From NCBI GenBank assembly GCA_963829135.1, contig CAWHHO010000008.1, positions 937,044 through 1,001,043 of the forward strand: a stretch of DNA of 64,000 nt, given 5' to 3'. The position numbers were made by a program, and so were the translations under genes. Shown here piece by piece: positions 27,817 through 36,798 of the stretch. Positions within the stretch are counted from its first letter, which is position 1, and each line of letters begins with the position of its first letter. A model generated the notes under the pieces. That model was not told the DNA's origin, searched no databases, and worked only from the letters and a program-made list of their open reading frames with translations. This DNA comes from Kumtagia sp963829135 (GTDB lineage Bacteria; Pseudomonadota; Alphaproteobacteria; Rhizobiales; Rhizobiaceae).

Positions 27817-28350
27817 CACGAAAATGATGTCAGCCGATGGGGTACCGATACGCTGTAGCCTCATTGAACGGAGCTGCTGCGAAGAGGACAATGTTCCCTG
27901 AAAGCGGCACGACGTTGATTCGCATCCGAATGAATGCCAACGTTTACTATTGGCCAGATCAGGTCGATGGTCCTAAGGAGCCTAGGTCGCTTTTGACGAT
28001 GCAAACCTCGAAGCTGACATTCAGCGTGGGTGCCCCAATGAGAGCGGTATGTGTCTGTCAAGTCGCGCTCCATAGAATATGGAGCTAAGCTAATGTTTTT
28101 GTTACTATAACTCGGGCCGTATGGCGTCGTGTCGGCGGCGTCCGTCCTCGCCGTGACGACGCGCCAGGTCAGCGTCTCTTGAGGACGTTCGCGGTCACGG
28201 CGCGTCTTCTTTGCGCCTCATGGCAGCCATTTCAACGGTCCCACCCATTCACTTAAAGCGGACATCGGGTCAGCGTCGTGCCCTGAGCGTTCACGTGCCG
28301 CGGTTGGTTGCCTCGCACCAACGCGAAGATAGGCGGAATGGCGGAACCGA
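27817..28350. other. Intergenic region with dispersed repeat
   Basis: About 530 bases between the ABC operon and the convergent cco cluster. A repeat copy lies at about 28238-28266 (GTCCCACCCATTC then AAAGCGGACATC). No supported gene. Confidence 0.5.
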
Positions 28351-28482
28351 TTACAAGAATAGTGTGGCCACGGCTACCAAAGCGATGGCAAGGGCACATA
28401 GGCTCGGCACCAAAACCCCCACTCCGGAAGCGAGCGACAGACCGGCGACCCAATCAAATCTTCTATCCGATGTCTGGCGCAT
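28351..28482 (-). CDS. Small hydrophobic protein after ccoS
   Basis: A 43-residue frame, too short for most gene callers. It starts at ATG 28482, 20 bases after the ccoS stop, with GGGAGGG 9 bases upstream. The product has a short basic N-terminus (MRQTSDRRFDWVAG) and then one long hydrophobic helix (LVPSLCALAIALVAVATLFL) ending at the C-terminus. It looks like a small membrane protein of the cbb3 oxidase cluster. No family is recognised, so the role is inference from position and hydrophobicity. Confidence 0.5.
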   Translation of the reverse strand: MRQTSDRRFDWVAGLSLASGVGVLVPSLCALAIALVAVATLFL

Positions 28483-28501
28483 CAAAAATTCCCTCCCGAT
28501 T

Positions 28502-28687
28502 TCAAGACCTAGGATGGCGAGTGGTCAAATCCGGCAACGGAGCGTCGGCCGCCTCGTTGAGAAGCACGCGCTCGGCTGCTCCGTCCAGGTCCTCCAGTTG
28601 ACCGCTTTTCATCGACCAGAGAAAAGCGATAAGCCCAACTAGACCCATACCGAGCGCTACCGGGACCAGCCAGGCGAGCAGGCTCAT
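28502..28687 (-). CDS. ccoS: Cytochrome oxidase maturation protein CcoS
   Basis: 61-residue single-helix membrane protein needed for insertion of heme and copper into cbb3 oxidase. Typical pattern: an N-terminal membrane helix (LVPVALGMGLVGLIAFLW) followed by a short charged SGQLEDLDGAAERVL segment, as in FixS. It overlaps the CcoI stop by four bases (ATGA), so translation is coupled. Confidence 0.92.
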   Translation of the reverse strand: MSLLAWLVPVALGMGLVGLIAFLWSMKSGQLEDLDGAAERVLLNEAADAPLPDLTTRHPRS

Positions 28688-30936
28688 GCAGCCTCCGCGA
28701 GATAGGTCGTTACGTTGCCTCTTGATCTCTCCGAAGCGTTGTTCGTACCCGAAAGGCGCAACGCGTTGGCGACGACGAGGATGGACGATGTGGACATGGC
28801 TACCGCTGCGATCAGCGGTGTAACGTGGCCTGCAACAGCGAGTGGAAGAGCAAGCGCGTTATAAAGGATGGAGAGCGCAATATTCTGGGTGACGAGTTGC
28901 CTGGCCTTGCGTGCAATGGCGATCGCTTCCGGAACGCTTTCCAGGCTGGAGCCCAGGAACACGAGGTCGGCTGCGTTGCGTCCGACATCCGCGGCCGAAG
29001 AGGGAGCCATCGACACGTAAGCAGTCCCAAGTGCGGGGGCGTCGTTAAGTCCGTCCCCGACCATCAGTACCTTCCGCCCTTCGGCGCGGAGGACTTCCAG
29101 CCGCACGACCTTGTCGTGAGGAAGCATTCCGCCAGTGGCGGATTCAACACCGACGGTTGCGCCCACTTTCTTTACCGCCGCTTCCGTATCCCCGGAAAGG
29201 ATCTCGATCCCCAGGCCGAGTCCGCCGAGACGCGCGGTAGCGGCTGCGGCTCCGGGACGGAGGCTGTCGGAAATCCGAAAGGTCCCTAATACGCGCCCGT
29301 CGACGGACAGCCATGCTTCGGTCGACGCGGAACCGGAATCGCAGCGGGCATCAACCCAAGACTTGCGGCCCAGTCTGTAGAGGCGGCCGCTGATTTTGCC
29401 TTCGATGCCGTTTCCCGCCTCCTCCTGAAGACGCTCCACGGTAACATTTCCCTCTGGACGCAATGCGGCGATGGCTCGCGAGGCTGGATGCCGAGAGAAC
29501 TGCGCAAGCGCCGAGGCCGCTGCGATCTCGTCGTCCGGCACCGTGAAAGAAACGATCCTGGTCAGCCCGGAGGTCAAAGTACCCGTCTTGTCCAGCGCCA
29601 CATGATCGACTTCGGCAAGTCTTTCCAATGCCGCGCCGTCCTTGAGCGTCACGCCGAGCGCAAAGAGCCTCCGTGCCGCAACCGCCTGAACCATCGGGAC
29701 AGCAAGACCCAGGGCGCAGGGGCAGGTGATGATAAGGATGGCGATCGCCACCGTTACCGAATGGTGCAGATCCCCGGTGGCCGCCATCCAGCCCGCAAAG
29801 GTCGCGAAAGCAAGCAGATGGACCACGGGCGAATACAGCGTAGCGGCGCGGTCGGCGATGCGCCGATAACCGGCGCGGCTGCCCTCCGCAGCCTGCATCA
29901 GCCTCATCATGTCTGCCAGAAAGGAGTTTTTCTGAGGGCGGTCCACGCGCACAGTGAGGGGCCCATCGAGGTTAAGCGATCCGGACAGCACGCTGGTTCC
30001 CGGTCCCACCCACTCCGGTGCGGACTCACCGGTGACCACCGACAGGTCCAATGAGGCGCTTCCAGCGATCACTGTGCCGTCGATAGGCACGCGTTCGCCG
30101 GCGAGGATAAGGACGATCTCGCCGCTTAGGATGGCGGACGCGTCGCGGTATTCGCGTCCGCCGTCGGAGGTCAGCACGGTGGCGCCCCGCGGCATCATCC
30201 GCGCGAGGGACCTGACGGCCTCGCGGGCCCGCCCGCGCATCGCCTGGTCCGCCGCGCGGCCGGCGAGCAGGAAGAACAGCAGTGACGTGACCGCGTCGAA
30301 GTAGGCATGTGGCCCGCCCGTCAAGGTGTCGTACATGCTCATGGCAAATGCCAGAAACACGCCGACGCTGATCGGTACGTCCATATTCGTTCGGCCGGCG
30401 CGCAAGGCGCGCCAAGCGGAAGAAAAGAAGACGCGGCCAGAATACGCGATTGTGGGGAGCGCGAGAGCTGCGGAGATCAGGTGGAATGCATGCTTCGTGC
30501 CGGCGTCCGCTCCCGACCAGACCGAGACGGAAAGCAGCATGATATTCATCGCAGCGAAGCCGGCGACAGCGGTCGCGCGTAGCAGGCGATCCATTTCAGG
30601 ATCGCCACCTCCCGGGTTGAACTCGGTGAGGGTCGCTTCGTAGCCGGCACGGCGCAGAGCGTCGATCATCGGCGGTACCGCACCACCCCTCCGCCACTTC
30701 ACGGCAACGCGCCTGGCGGTCAGGTTCACCCGCGCCGAGACGACGCCGCCGAGGCGCTCGAGCGTCCCTTCGATTGCGCCGATACATCCGGCGCAGTGCG
30801 CCTGAGGAACAGACAGGTCCGTCTGCAGAGTGCCGTCGCCGAGATCCCTGCTTGCAAGAATAATCTCCTGCGGGCCAATCTCACGCCCAGGCCCGATCAT
30901 CAGGGCGGCTTCCATTCCCGGGGCGCAGCAACTCAC
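28684..30936 (-). CDS. ccoI: Copper-type P-type ATPase CcoI/FixI
   Basis: 750-residue CPx-type P1B ATPase that supplies copper for cbb3 oxidase assembly. An N-terminal metal-binding domain has CAGC near residues 48-51; the TGES actuator motif, the TCPCALGLAVP ion site, the DKTGTLTSG phosphorylation motif and MVGDGLNDAPAL hinge are all present. Complete length for the family. It sits 3 bases downstream of the DUF2189 gene. CcoG and CcoH, which usually precede it, are absent. Confidence 0.96.
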   Translation of the reverse strand: MSCCAPGMEAALMIGPGREIGPQEIILASRDLGDGTLQTDLSVPQAHCAGCIGAIEGTLERLGGVVSARVNLTARRVAVKWRRGGAVPPMIDALRRAGYEATLTEFNPGGGDPEMDRLLRATAVAGFAAMNIMLLSVSVWSGADAGTKHAFHLISAALALPTIAYSGRVFFSSAWRALRAGRTNMDVPISVGVFLAFAMSMYDTLTGGPHAYFDAVTSLLFFLLAGRAADQAMRGRAREAVRSLARMMPRGATVLTSDGGREYRDASAILSGEIVLILAGERVPIDGTVIAGSASLDLSVVTGESAPEWVGPGTSVLSGSLNLDGPLTVRVDRPQKNSFLADMMRLMQAAEGSRAGYRRIADRAATLYSPVVHLLAFATFAGWMAATGDLHHSVTVAIAILIITCPCALGLAVPMVQAVAARRLFALGVTLKDGAALERLAEVDHVALDKTGTLTSGLTRIVSFTVPDDEIAAASALAQFSRHPASRAIAALRPEGNVTVERLQEEAGNGIEGKISGRLYRLGRKSWVDARCDSGSASTEAWLSVDGRVLGTFRISDSLRPGAAAATARLGGLGLGIEILSGDTEAAVKKVGATVGVESATGGMLPHDKVVRLEVLRAEGRKVLMVGDGLNDAPALGTAYVSMAPSSAADVGRNAADLVFLGSSLESVPEAIAIARKARQLVTQNIALSILYNALALPLAVAGHVTPLIAAVAMSTSSILVVANALRLSGTNNASERSRGNVTTYLAEAA

Positions 30937-30939
30937 CGC

Positions 30940-31758
30940 TCAGCCCTCCGGACGGGCAACGGCTTTATAAGCGTGCCATGTGGCGTGTCCCAGCAGCGGA
31001 AAGATAACGATCATGCCGATAAGCCCGGTGGCGACGCACACGCCGAAGAGGATGAGCACCATGGCGCCCCAGGCAATCATCGGTCGCAAATTGTTCCACA
31101 CCAGCTTCATGCTCGTGCCCATCGCTGTCAAAGCGTCGACGCGACGGTCGAGGAGCATTGGCACCGAAAATACGCTGATCGCGAAAGCAAATGAGGCGAA
31201 CAGACCGCCGATGGCCGTCCCGACAATCAGCATCGCCCACCCGTATGGGGTGCCGAAGAGTATTCCGACGACGTGGTCCAGGCCGGGGAACGCCGTGACG
31301 CCGAAGAACAGCGCCCATAGAAGAACCGCGGCTCGTGTCCAGAGCAGCATGAGGAGGCTCAGCAGCAGCCCGGTAAAAAAGATCTGCGCGCCCGCCTTCG
31401 GGCGTACTCGATGCATCGCGGCAAGCCCGATTTCGCGGCCTTCGCCGATGGCGCGGCTCTTCTCGTAAAGCCCGATCGCCAAGAATGGCGCGACGATCAG
31501 GAACCCGGCCAAGGAGGGGAAGAGGATATAATCGCGCCCGAATTCGACGAGCGTCCAGACAAACGCCACCGACAGCACGAACACGCCGACACCGTAGGCG
31601 ATGCTGGAGGCCGGGCGAATCCAGAAGTCGCGCCAGCCTGCGGACAGCCAGCGCAGACCCTCGAGAAGCGGAAAGTGGCGCTGGAGCTTTGGGTCATAGG
31701 TTTCGCCGACGCCGGACGTTTCGCTCAGCAGCCAGTAGGATTTGTCAGCCTCACCCAT
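30940..31758 (-). CDS. DUF2189 family integral membrane protein
   Basis: About 272 residues with six predicted helices, including SSIAYGVGVFVLSVAFVWTL and GAQIFFTGLLLSLLMLLW. The region MHRVRPKAGAQI and the WGAMVLILFGVCVATGLIGM end fit the DUF2189 family (unknown function, often near cytochrome oxidase genes). The ATG at 31758 has GGAG upstream; 57 further codons of open frame upstream are not translated with any clear site. It lies between ccoP plus the small protein and ccoI, where ccoG and ccoH normally sit. Confidence 0.82.
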   Translation of the reverse strand: MGEADKSYWLLSETSGVGETYDPKLQRHFPLLEGLRWLSAGWRDFWIRPASSIAYGVGVFVLSVAFVWTLVEFGRDYILFPSLAGFLIVAPFLAIGLYEKSRAIGEGREIGLAAMHRVRPKAGAQIFFTGLLLSLLMLLWTRAAVLLWALFFGVTAFPGLDHVVGILFGTPYGWAMLIVGTAIGGLFASFAFAISVFSVPMLLDRRVDALTAMGTSMKLVWNNLRPMIAWGAMVLILFGVCVATGLIGMIVIFPLLGHATWHAYKAVARPEG

Positions 31759-31769
31759 CACCCTCTCCT

Positions 31770-31964
31770 TCAGCACGCAGAATTGGCGGCGCGATAACCG
31801 CCGCTGTCGCCGGTGTCCTTCACATGCGCGACGCATTCCGGCTGCGATTTGAACGCCACGTAGACGAGATGCACGTTGGCGCCCGCGAATAACAGCAATC
31901 CCGCCGGCACGAGCAGCCAGGGAAGCCATCCTCCGGGAAGGCGCAGGCGGGTGCGTCCGTTCAT
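31770..31964 (-). CDS. Small membrane protein of the cbb3 cluster
   Basis: 64 residues, starting at ATG 31964, which overlaps the ccoP stop by four bases. One helix (WLPWLLVPAGLLLFAGANVH) is followed by VYVAFKSQPECVAHV and a GGYRAANSAC end with two conserved-looking cysteines. Similar short proteins follow ccoP in other Alphaproteobacteria. It may be an assembly factor. It is not CcoH, which is longer and has a different pattern. Confidence 0.65.
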   Translation of the reverse strand: MNGRTRLRLPGGWLPWLLVPAGLLLFAGANVHLVYVAFKSQPECVAHVKDTGDSGGYRAANSAC

Positions 31965-32842
31965 GGCTGTCGGGTTCCGAGGTCGTGGACGAAAAGCGCC
32001 AACGTGCGAATTTCGCCTGTCGTCAGGCGCTCGTCCCATGTCGGCATGTGGCCCTGCCGGCCTCCGTGGACGGACGCGATGATCGTGTCCATGTTTCCTC
32101 CGTAGATCCAATAAGCATCGGTTAGATTCGGCGCTCCGAGTTCGCGATTGCCTTGCGCGTTTTCGCCGTGGCAGGCCACGCACGTCGCAACGAAGACTTC
32201 CTTACCGGCGCTGATGCGTTCGACGTTCTGCGGCGTGGAATAGTCTGGATTTGTCAGCGAATATACATAAGCCGCGACGTTGCGCACTTGGTTCCGGTCA
32301 AGCATCTCGTCGCGGCCGAAGGCCGGCATCTGTCCGATCCTGCTGTCGGGATGGGTTGTGTTGACACCGACGCGCATCGTCTGTTCGATCAATTCAGGAT
32401 CGCCACCCCATAACCAATCGTTGTCCGTCAGGTCGGGGTAGTTCGAGCCGCCCTTGCCGTCACGTCCATGGCAGGCGGCGCAATTGTCGCCGAAGAGCTG
32501 CCGGCCGCTGCTGCGAACCGTCTGCATCAGCGCTTCGTCGGCCATGATCGCGTCGTAAGGTTCGGTTTCGAGCCGGGCCATCCAGGAGGAGCGCTCGCTC
32601 TGCCCTTCAGCCAGACGCTCCTCGACGGTCGTCCGCTGGTCAACGCCGAGAAGACCTCTGGTGTAGATGGTTCCCAAAGGCCAGGCCGGCACGAGGAACC
32701 ACCATGCGATCGCCCAAATATGTGTGACGATAAGGAACATCAGCACGCCGCGTGGGACCGGCGTGTCCAGTTCCTTGATGCCGTTCCATTCATGGCCCGT
32801 TGTCTCGCGGCCTGTCGCTGTGTCGCGCTCGGCTACTTCCAT
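31961..32842 (-). CDS. ccoP: cbb3-type cytochrome c oxidase subunit III, CcoP
   Basis: 293-residue diheme cytochrome c subunit anchored by one membrane helix (VLMFLIVTHIWAIAWWFLVP). Two heme c sites are visible: CAACH near residue 122 and CVACH near residue 212, with the axial Met residues downstream (GQMPAFG, GHMPTW). It transfers electrons to CcoO/CcoN. The start at 32842 overlaps the ccoQ stop by 10 bases. The open frame extends much further upstream but only as out-of-phase ccoO DNA. Confidence 0.95.
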   Translation of the reverse strand: MEVAERDTATGRETTGHEWNGIKELDTPVPRGVLMFLIVTHIWAIAWWFLVPAWPLGTIYTRGLLGVDQRTTVEERLAEGQSERSSWMARLETEPYDAIMADEALMQTVRSSGRQLFGDNCAACHGRDGKGGSNYPDLTDNDWLWGGDPELIEQTMRVGVNTTHPDSRIGQMPAFGRDEMLDRNQVRNVAAYVYSLTNPDYSTPQNVERISAGKEVFVATCVACHGENAQGNRELGAPNLTDAYWIYGGNMDTIIASVHGGRQGHMPTWDERLTTGEIRTLALFVHDLGTRQP

Positions 32843-33003
32843 GGCTTGTCGTCCCGGTCGAGAATGCTGGTCTTTGCCCTGTCGAAACCTTTCCGGTTGG
32901 AAGGCCAGAAAACGTAGACAACGACACATAGGAAGAAGCCCATGATGTAGAGTAGGCCCCAGCTCTTGGAGAAGGCAACGAGCGTGTGGTGGTCGAAATC
33001 CAT
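32833..33003 (-). CDS. ccoQ: cbb3-type oxidase small subunit CcoQ/FixQ
   Basis: 56-residue membrane protein missed by ORF lists with a 60-residue cut-off. It reads MDFDHHTLVAFSKSWGLLYI and continues into a hydrophobic segment and WPSNRKGFDRAK, the hallmark of CcoQ. It starts at ATG 33003, 7 bases after the ccoO stop, and ends at 32833 inside the ccoP start. It stabilises the cbb3 complex. Confidence 0.93.
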   Translation of the reverse strand: MDFDHHTLVAFSKSWGLLYIMGFFLCVVVYVFWPSNRKGFDRAKTSILDRDDKPWK

Positions 33004-33009
33004 GATGGC

Positions 33010-33762
33010 TCAGTCTTCCGGATCCGGTTTCACTTCGGGCGCGGCCGTATTCTCGTATGCCGCTCCGGTCAGTCTCCCCAGTACCTGTAGATAGGCAACC
33101 AACGCGTCCATCTCGGTGACCTGCGTTGTCACCCCGTCGAACGCACTGACCTGGGTTTCGTCGCCGTAGCGTTCTGTTACACCGCTCGCGAAATCGGTGT
33201 CCGGCGTCGCCTGACCGTAGGCGTCGCGGGCTGCGTTTTCCACCATCTCTTCCGTATATGGCACACCGAGTGCGCGCTGGGCGGCGAGATGGAGTGGCAG
33301 GTCGTCCGTTCGCAGGGGCGTGCGCGCCAGCCAGCGGTAGGCAGGCATGTTGGATTCGGGCACGACGTCGCGCGGATTGCTCAAGTGCGCGACGTGCCAG
33401 AAATCTGAGTATTTCCCGCCGATGCGGGCAAGATCGGGCCCAGTCCGCTTGGAACCCCAAAGCATCGGTCGGTCGTATTGGGATTCCACTGCAAGCGAGA
33501 AGGGACCGTAACGTTCGACTTCGTCCCGCAGGGTCCGGATCATCTGGCTGTGGCAGGCATAGCAGCCTTCGCGGACGTAGATGTTGCGGCCCGCCAGTTC
33601 GAGAGGCGTGTAGACGCGCATGTCGGGCGCCCGTTCGACGGTTTCGCTGATGGTGAACAGGGGCGCAATCTCGACAATGCCGCCGACGCTGGCTGCTGCG
33701 ATGATTGCAAGGACGAAGCCGATGGCCGAACGCTCGAGCTTGCGGTGAAACAGTTCAGGCAT
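33010..33762 (-). CDS. ccoO: cbb3-type oxidase subunit II, CcoO
   Basis: 250-residue monoheme cytochrome c subunit with an N-terminal helix (AIGFVLAIIAAASVGGIVEI). One heme c site, CYACH, lies near residue 68, and the downstream ARIGGKYSDFWHVAHL and VPESNMPAYRW segments (axial Met) are typical. It begins three bases after the ccoN stop. Confidence 0.96.
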   Translation of the reverse strand: MPELFHRKLERSAIGFVLAIIAAASVGGIVEIAPLFTISETVERAPDMRVYTPLELAGRNIYVREGCYACHSQMIRTLRDEVERYGPFSLAVESQYDRPMLWGSKRTGPDLARIGGKYSDFWHVAHLSNPRDVVPESNMPAYRWLARTPLRTDDLPLHLAAQRALGVPYTEEMVENAARDAYGQATPDTDFASGVTERYGDETQVSAFDGVTTQVTEMDALVAYLQVLGRLTGAAYENTAAPEVKPDPED

Positions 33763-33765
33763 CCG

Positions 33766-35406
33766 TTATTCTCCCGGCACCGGGGCAGGGACGACGGGTG
33801 CGTCGATCTTCCGCTCTACGGCCAGCGGCACCGAGCGGACCGTCATCCACATGTTGTAGCAACAAACCAGTGCACCCAGCAGGAACAGCAGGCCGCCAAA
33901 GGCGCGGGCGATGTAGTAGGGGTACATTGCTACCAGGGAATCGACAAAGGAATAGGCGAGGGCGCCGTCCTCGGTGTAGGTCCGCCACATCAGCCCCTGG
34001 ATGATGCCGGAGTTCCACATCGCGAAGACATAGATCAGCGTACCCGCGATCGCGAGCCAGAAGTGGACTTCGATAAGTGTCGCCGAGTACATCCGCTCGC
34101 GCTTCCAGAGCGTCGGGACGAGCGTGTAGAACGAGCCGAAGGTGATGAGCGCAACCCATCCTAACGCTCCCGCATGGACATGGCCGACCGTCCAATCGGT
34201 GTAATGGCTCAGCGAGTTGACGGGCCGGATCGCCATGAAGGAGCCCTCGAAGGTCGAGAGTCCGTAGAAGACCGTCGCGGCCATCATGAATTGCAGGGTC
34301 GCATCGTCGCGCACCCGGTGCCAGGCGCCGTTCAGCGTCAGCAGAGCGTTGCCCGCCGACGCCCAGGACGGAACGAGAAGCATTACCGAGAACGTCATTC
34401 CCAGGGTCTGCACCCAGTGCGGAAGCGCGGTGTAATGCAGATGGTGCGAACCCGCCCACATGTAGAAGAAGGTAATGCCCCAGAAGCTGAGGATTGACAG
34501 ACGGTAGGAAAAGATCGGCCGCTGCGCCCTGACCGGCAGATAGTAGTAGAGCATGCCGAGGAAGCCCGCCGTTAGGAAGAAGGCGACGGCGTTGTGGCCA
34601 TACCACCACTGCACCATGGCGTCCTGGACGCCCGGCCAGATCGTGTAGCTCTTGGCATGGCCCCAGGAGACGGGAAGCGCCAGGTTGTTGACGATATGAA
34701 GGATCGCAACGACCAGGATGAAGGCCATGAAGTACCAGTTTGCGACATAGATGTGCGGCTCTTTTCGGCGCGCGACCGTGGCGATGTAGAGGATGAAGTA
34801 GGTCACCCAGACGATCACCAGCCACAAATCAGCATACCATTCGGCCTCAGCATACTCCTTCGATTGGGTGACGCCGAGCAGATAACCGGAGATAGCCAGA
34901 ACGCAGAACAGGTTAAAACCGAGAAGCACGAACCACGGGCTGATCTGCCCGGTCAGTCGCGCGCGGGATGTGCGCTGAACGACGTGGAACGAGGTCGCAA
35001 TCAAGGCATTCCCCCCGAACCCGAAGATCACGCCCGACGTGTGGGTCGGCCTCAACCGCCCGAAGCTTGACCACGCGGCATCGAAGGCAAGGTCGGGCCA
35101 AGCGAGTTGCGCCGCTACCCAGACGCCCATGAACATGCCGAACACAGCCCAGGCCATCGACAGCACGATGGCGACCTTGATGGGATCATCGTAGTAAGAC
35201 AGCGAACGGTCTTCGACCGGCTCGGGGTCATAGAAAGAAGACATGATCAGGTAGAGCACGACGGCCGCGAAGATCATCACGATCACGCCGTGGACACCAA
35301 GAACGTCCGAGCGTCCGAGGGCCGCCATGGCCAGTCCTGCGAGCGCTACGGCTGCCGCGATGACCAAGGCGATCTGCCGTTCAGACGACGTAAGGTTCGC
35401 GATCAT
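33766..35406 (-). CDS. ccoN: cbb3-type cytochrome c oxidase subunit I, CcoN
   Basis: 546-residue catalytic subunit of the high-affinity terminal oxidase, with about 12-14 helices. His ligands of the low- and high-spin hemes and CuB are visible in context, for example WYGHNAVAFFLTAGFLGMLY and GSHHLHYTALPHWVQTLGM. Required for respiration at low oxygen and in symbiosis. First gene of the ccoNOQP unit. No clear FNR/FixK box (TTGA-N6-TCAA) was found in the upstream 330 bases. Confidence 0.97.
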   Translation of the reverse strand: MIANLTSSERQIALVIAAAVALAGLAMAALGRSDVLGVHGVIVMIFAAVVLYLIMSSFYDPEPVEDRSLSYYDDPIKVAIVLSMAWAVFGMFMGVWVAAQLAWPDLAFDAAWSSFGRLRPTHTSGVIFGFGGNALIATSFHVVQRTSRARLTGQISPWFVLLGFNLFCVLAISGYLLGVTQSKEYAEAEWYADLWLVIVWVTYFILYIATVARRKEPHIYVANWYFMAFILVVAILHIVNNLALPVSWGHAKSYTIWPGVQDAMVQWWYGHNAVAFFLTAGFLGMLYYYLPVRAQRPIFSYRLSILSFWGITFFYMWAGSHHLHYTALPHWVQTLGMTFSVMLLVPSWASAGNALLTLNGAWHRVRDDATLQFMMAATVFYGLSTFEGSFMAIRPVNSLSHYTDWTVGHVHAGALGWVALITFGSFYTLVPTLWKRERMYSATLIEVHFWLAIAGTLIYVFAMWNSGIIQGLMWRTYTEDGALAYSFVDSLVAMYPYYIARAFGGLLFLLGALVCCYNMWMTVRSVPLAVERKIDAPVVPAPVPGE

Positions 35407-35736
35407 GCATTCCCCCTCCGGGCACCGCCTGGATCAGCAACTGTACAGGCATCTACGACCCATGAGCAGCACCACGTTGTGATACATCGTGCCACGCTAC
35501 CTAGGTGGTGTCCTCCTGCCAGCGGCCTTGTTTGAGCCTAGGCGCGCCAACGAGCGTTGGTACCGTATTCCGTCACGATGATGAACGCTATCTCATCTAG
35601 GCCCTAAGTCGTGGTATGTTGGAAGAGGCGCCCGAACCGAATTCCACAGCATCGCGACCGATGAATGTTTAGGGTAAGTCACATCGGCGTCTGAGATTGC
35701 GGTCCGCTATCGTTCTTCCCTGATCACAGGCGGACC
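35407..35736. other. Intergenic region upstream of ccoN
   Basis: About 330 bases that should carry the ccoN promoter. A search by eye for an anaerobox (TTGA-N6-TCAA) found no convincing match; a GGCGCGCC palindrome and CTTGTTTGAG occur at 35527-35548. No gene is supported. Confidence 0.45.
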
Positions 35737-36798
35737 TCAGTCGCTCGACTTTTCCACCAAAAGTTCCGGGGAAGCCGGAGCGCCCCCGACATGCTGGTAC
35801 GCTTCTGCCACGTTATCTGCCGTCACCGCGATCCCCGGCAAAACTATCCACGGCGGGACGGAATTCCCTGTTAAAGCAAGCAATGCAACCAAGGCGGCTG
35901 TGCGTCCCTGCTCGTAAGGGCGCTGCGCGGCGACCCCCTTCAGCACACCACCTTTGACAAGTCGATCGGCGACGGCTTGACTTAGATCTACTGTCGTCAC
36001 AGCAAGTCCGGGAAGTCGCGCCTCGATGACCGGCATGGCGGCGATAGCCGGCTCGTCCCACACGATGAACATGCCGCTGAGGTCGGGATGCGACGCGAAA
36101 TAGTCCTCCAAAACTCCGGTCACGAGATCTGGCGAGCGGAATTTAAGATGACTTAAGTGAATATCGGGGCGTTCTTTGCGCATCCAGGTGCAGAAAGCGA
36201 GGTCGCGCTGCGCCGTGACGAAGAAGTCCAGGTCATAGGTCAGGACGCAGATTTTGCCGCAGTGCGGGATCGATTGGGCGAGCAGTTGCGCCGCGATCTG
36301 ACCAAGGCCGAAATTGTCGCAGGACACCACGCTCACGTAGTCAGTTTCAGGGAGAAGACCTGACGGCGAGTTATCGAGAAGGACGAGGGCGATGTTGGCC
36401 GCAGAAATCTGGCGGAAAGCGTCAGCAACCACCCGGCTGCCGATTGGAATGCCGATTACCGCATCCGCCTTCGATTTCGCCATCCTGTTTAGCGCTTCGA
36501 CCTGCGCTTGTGGGTCATAACTGCAGTCGATGATCTCCAATATTTCGGCACGGGCTTCCGATAGCGCCGACTTGATCCCATCAATCTGACGCTTCGACCA
36601 ATCGGACTGGGTAGTATGAAGGATGATGCTTACCTTGAAGCCGGACTCGCGCGCGGTGGCAAGCGTTTTGGCGCTCAAGCTGATAGTGTCTACGCTGGCC
36701 GGACGCTCGCCGTGCGGGCCGAGCCCTATGACGATTCGCGGGCCGTCGGCTAGCTCTAAGGACGCCAGACGATGCTGGTCATTCTCTGGTCGTGACAT
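35737..36798 (-). CDS. Periplasmic-binding-protein-like protein without a signal peptide
   Basis: 353 residues of a sugar-binding fold (family of RbsB). It is a paralogue of the binding protein at 43731-44855: both have GLGPHGERPASVDTISLS versus SLGPNGEKPEAASTVSLT, QSDWSKRQIDGIKSAL versus GNDWSQAQIEGLKAQF, AAQRPYEQG versus SAQRPYDQG, and the same FIVWDEPAIAAM versus WAVWDVPAEGVI region. The other copy has a signal peptide, whereas this one starts MSRPENDQHRLASLE and has none, so it should stay in the cytosol. It lies 130 bases downstream of the ROK regulator in the same direction. It may be an intracellular sensor or repressor partner; an annotation start problem is the alternative. Confidence 0.8.
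   Translation of the reverse strand: MSRPENDQHRLASLELADGPRIVIGLGPHGERPASVDTISLSAKTLATARESGFKVSIILHTTQSDWSKRQIDGIKSALSEARAEILEIIDCSYDPQAQVEALNRMAKSKADAVIGIPIGSRVVADAFRQISAANIALVLLDNSPSGLLPETDYVSVVSCDNFGLGQIAAQLLAQSIPHCGKICVLTYDLDFFVTAQRDLAFCTWMRKERPDIHLSHLKFRSPDLVTGVLEDYFASHPDLSGMFIVWDEPAIAAMPVIEARLPGLAVTTVDLSQAVADRLVKGGVLKGVAAQRPYEQGRTAALVALLALTGNSVPPWIVLPGIAVTADNVAEAYQHVGGAPASPELLVEKSSD

Noticed and set aside
32843..33460. Upstream extension of the ccoP frame
   Set aside because: It runs out of phase through ccoQ and ccoO; the real ccoP starts at 32842.
35407..35736. FNR/FixK box upstream of ccoN
   Set aside because: No TTGA-N6-TCAA match was found by eye; only partial half-sites.
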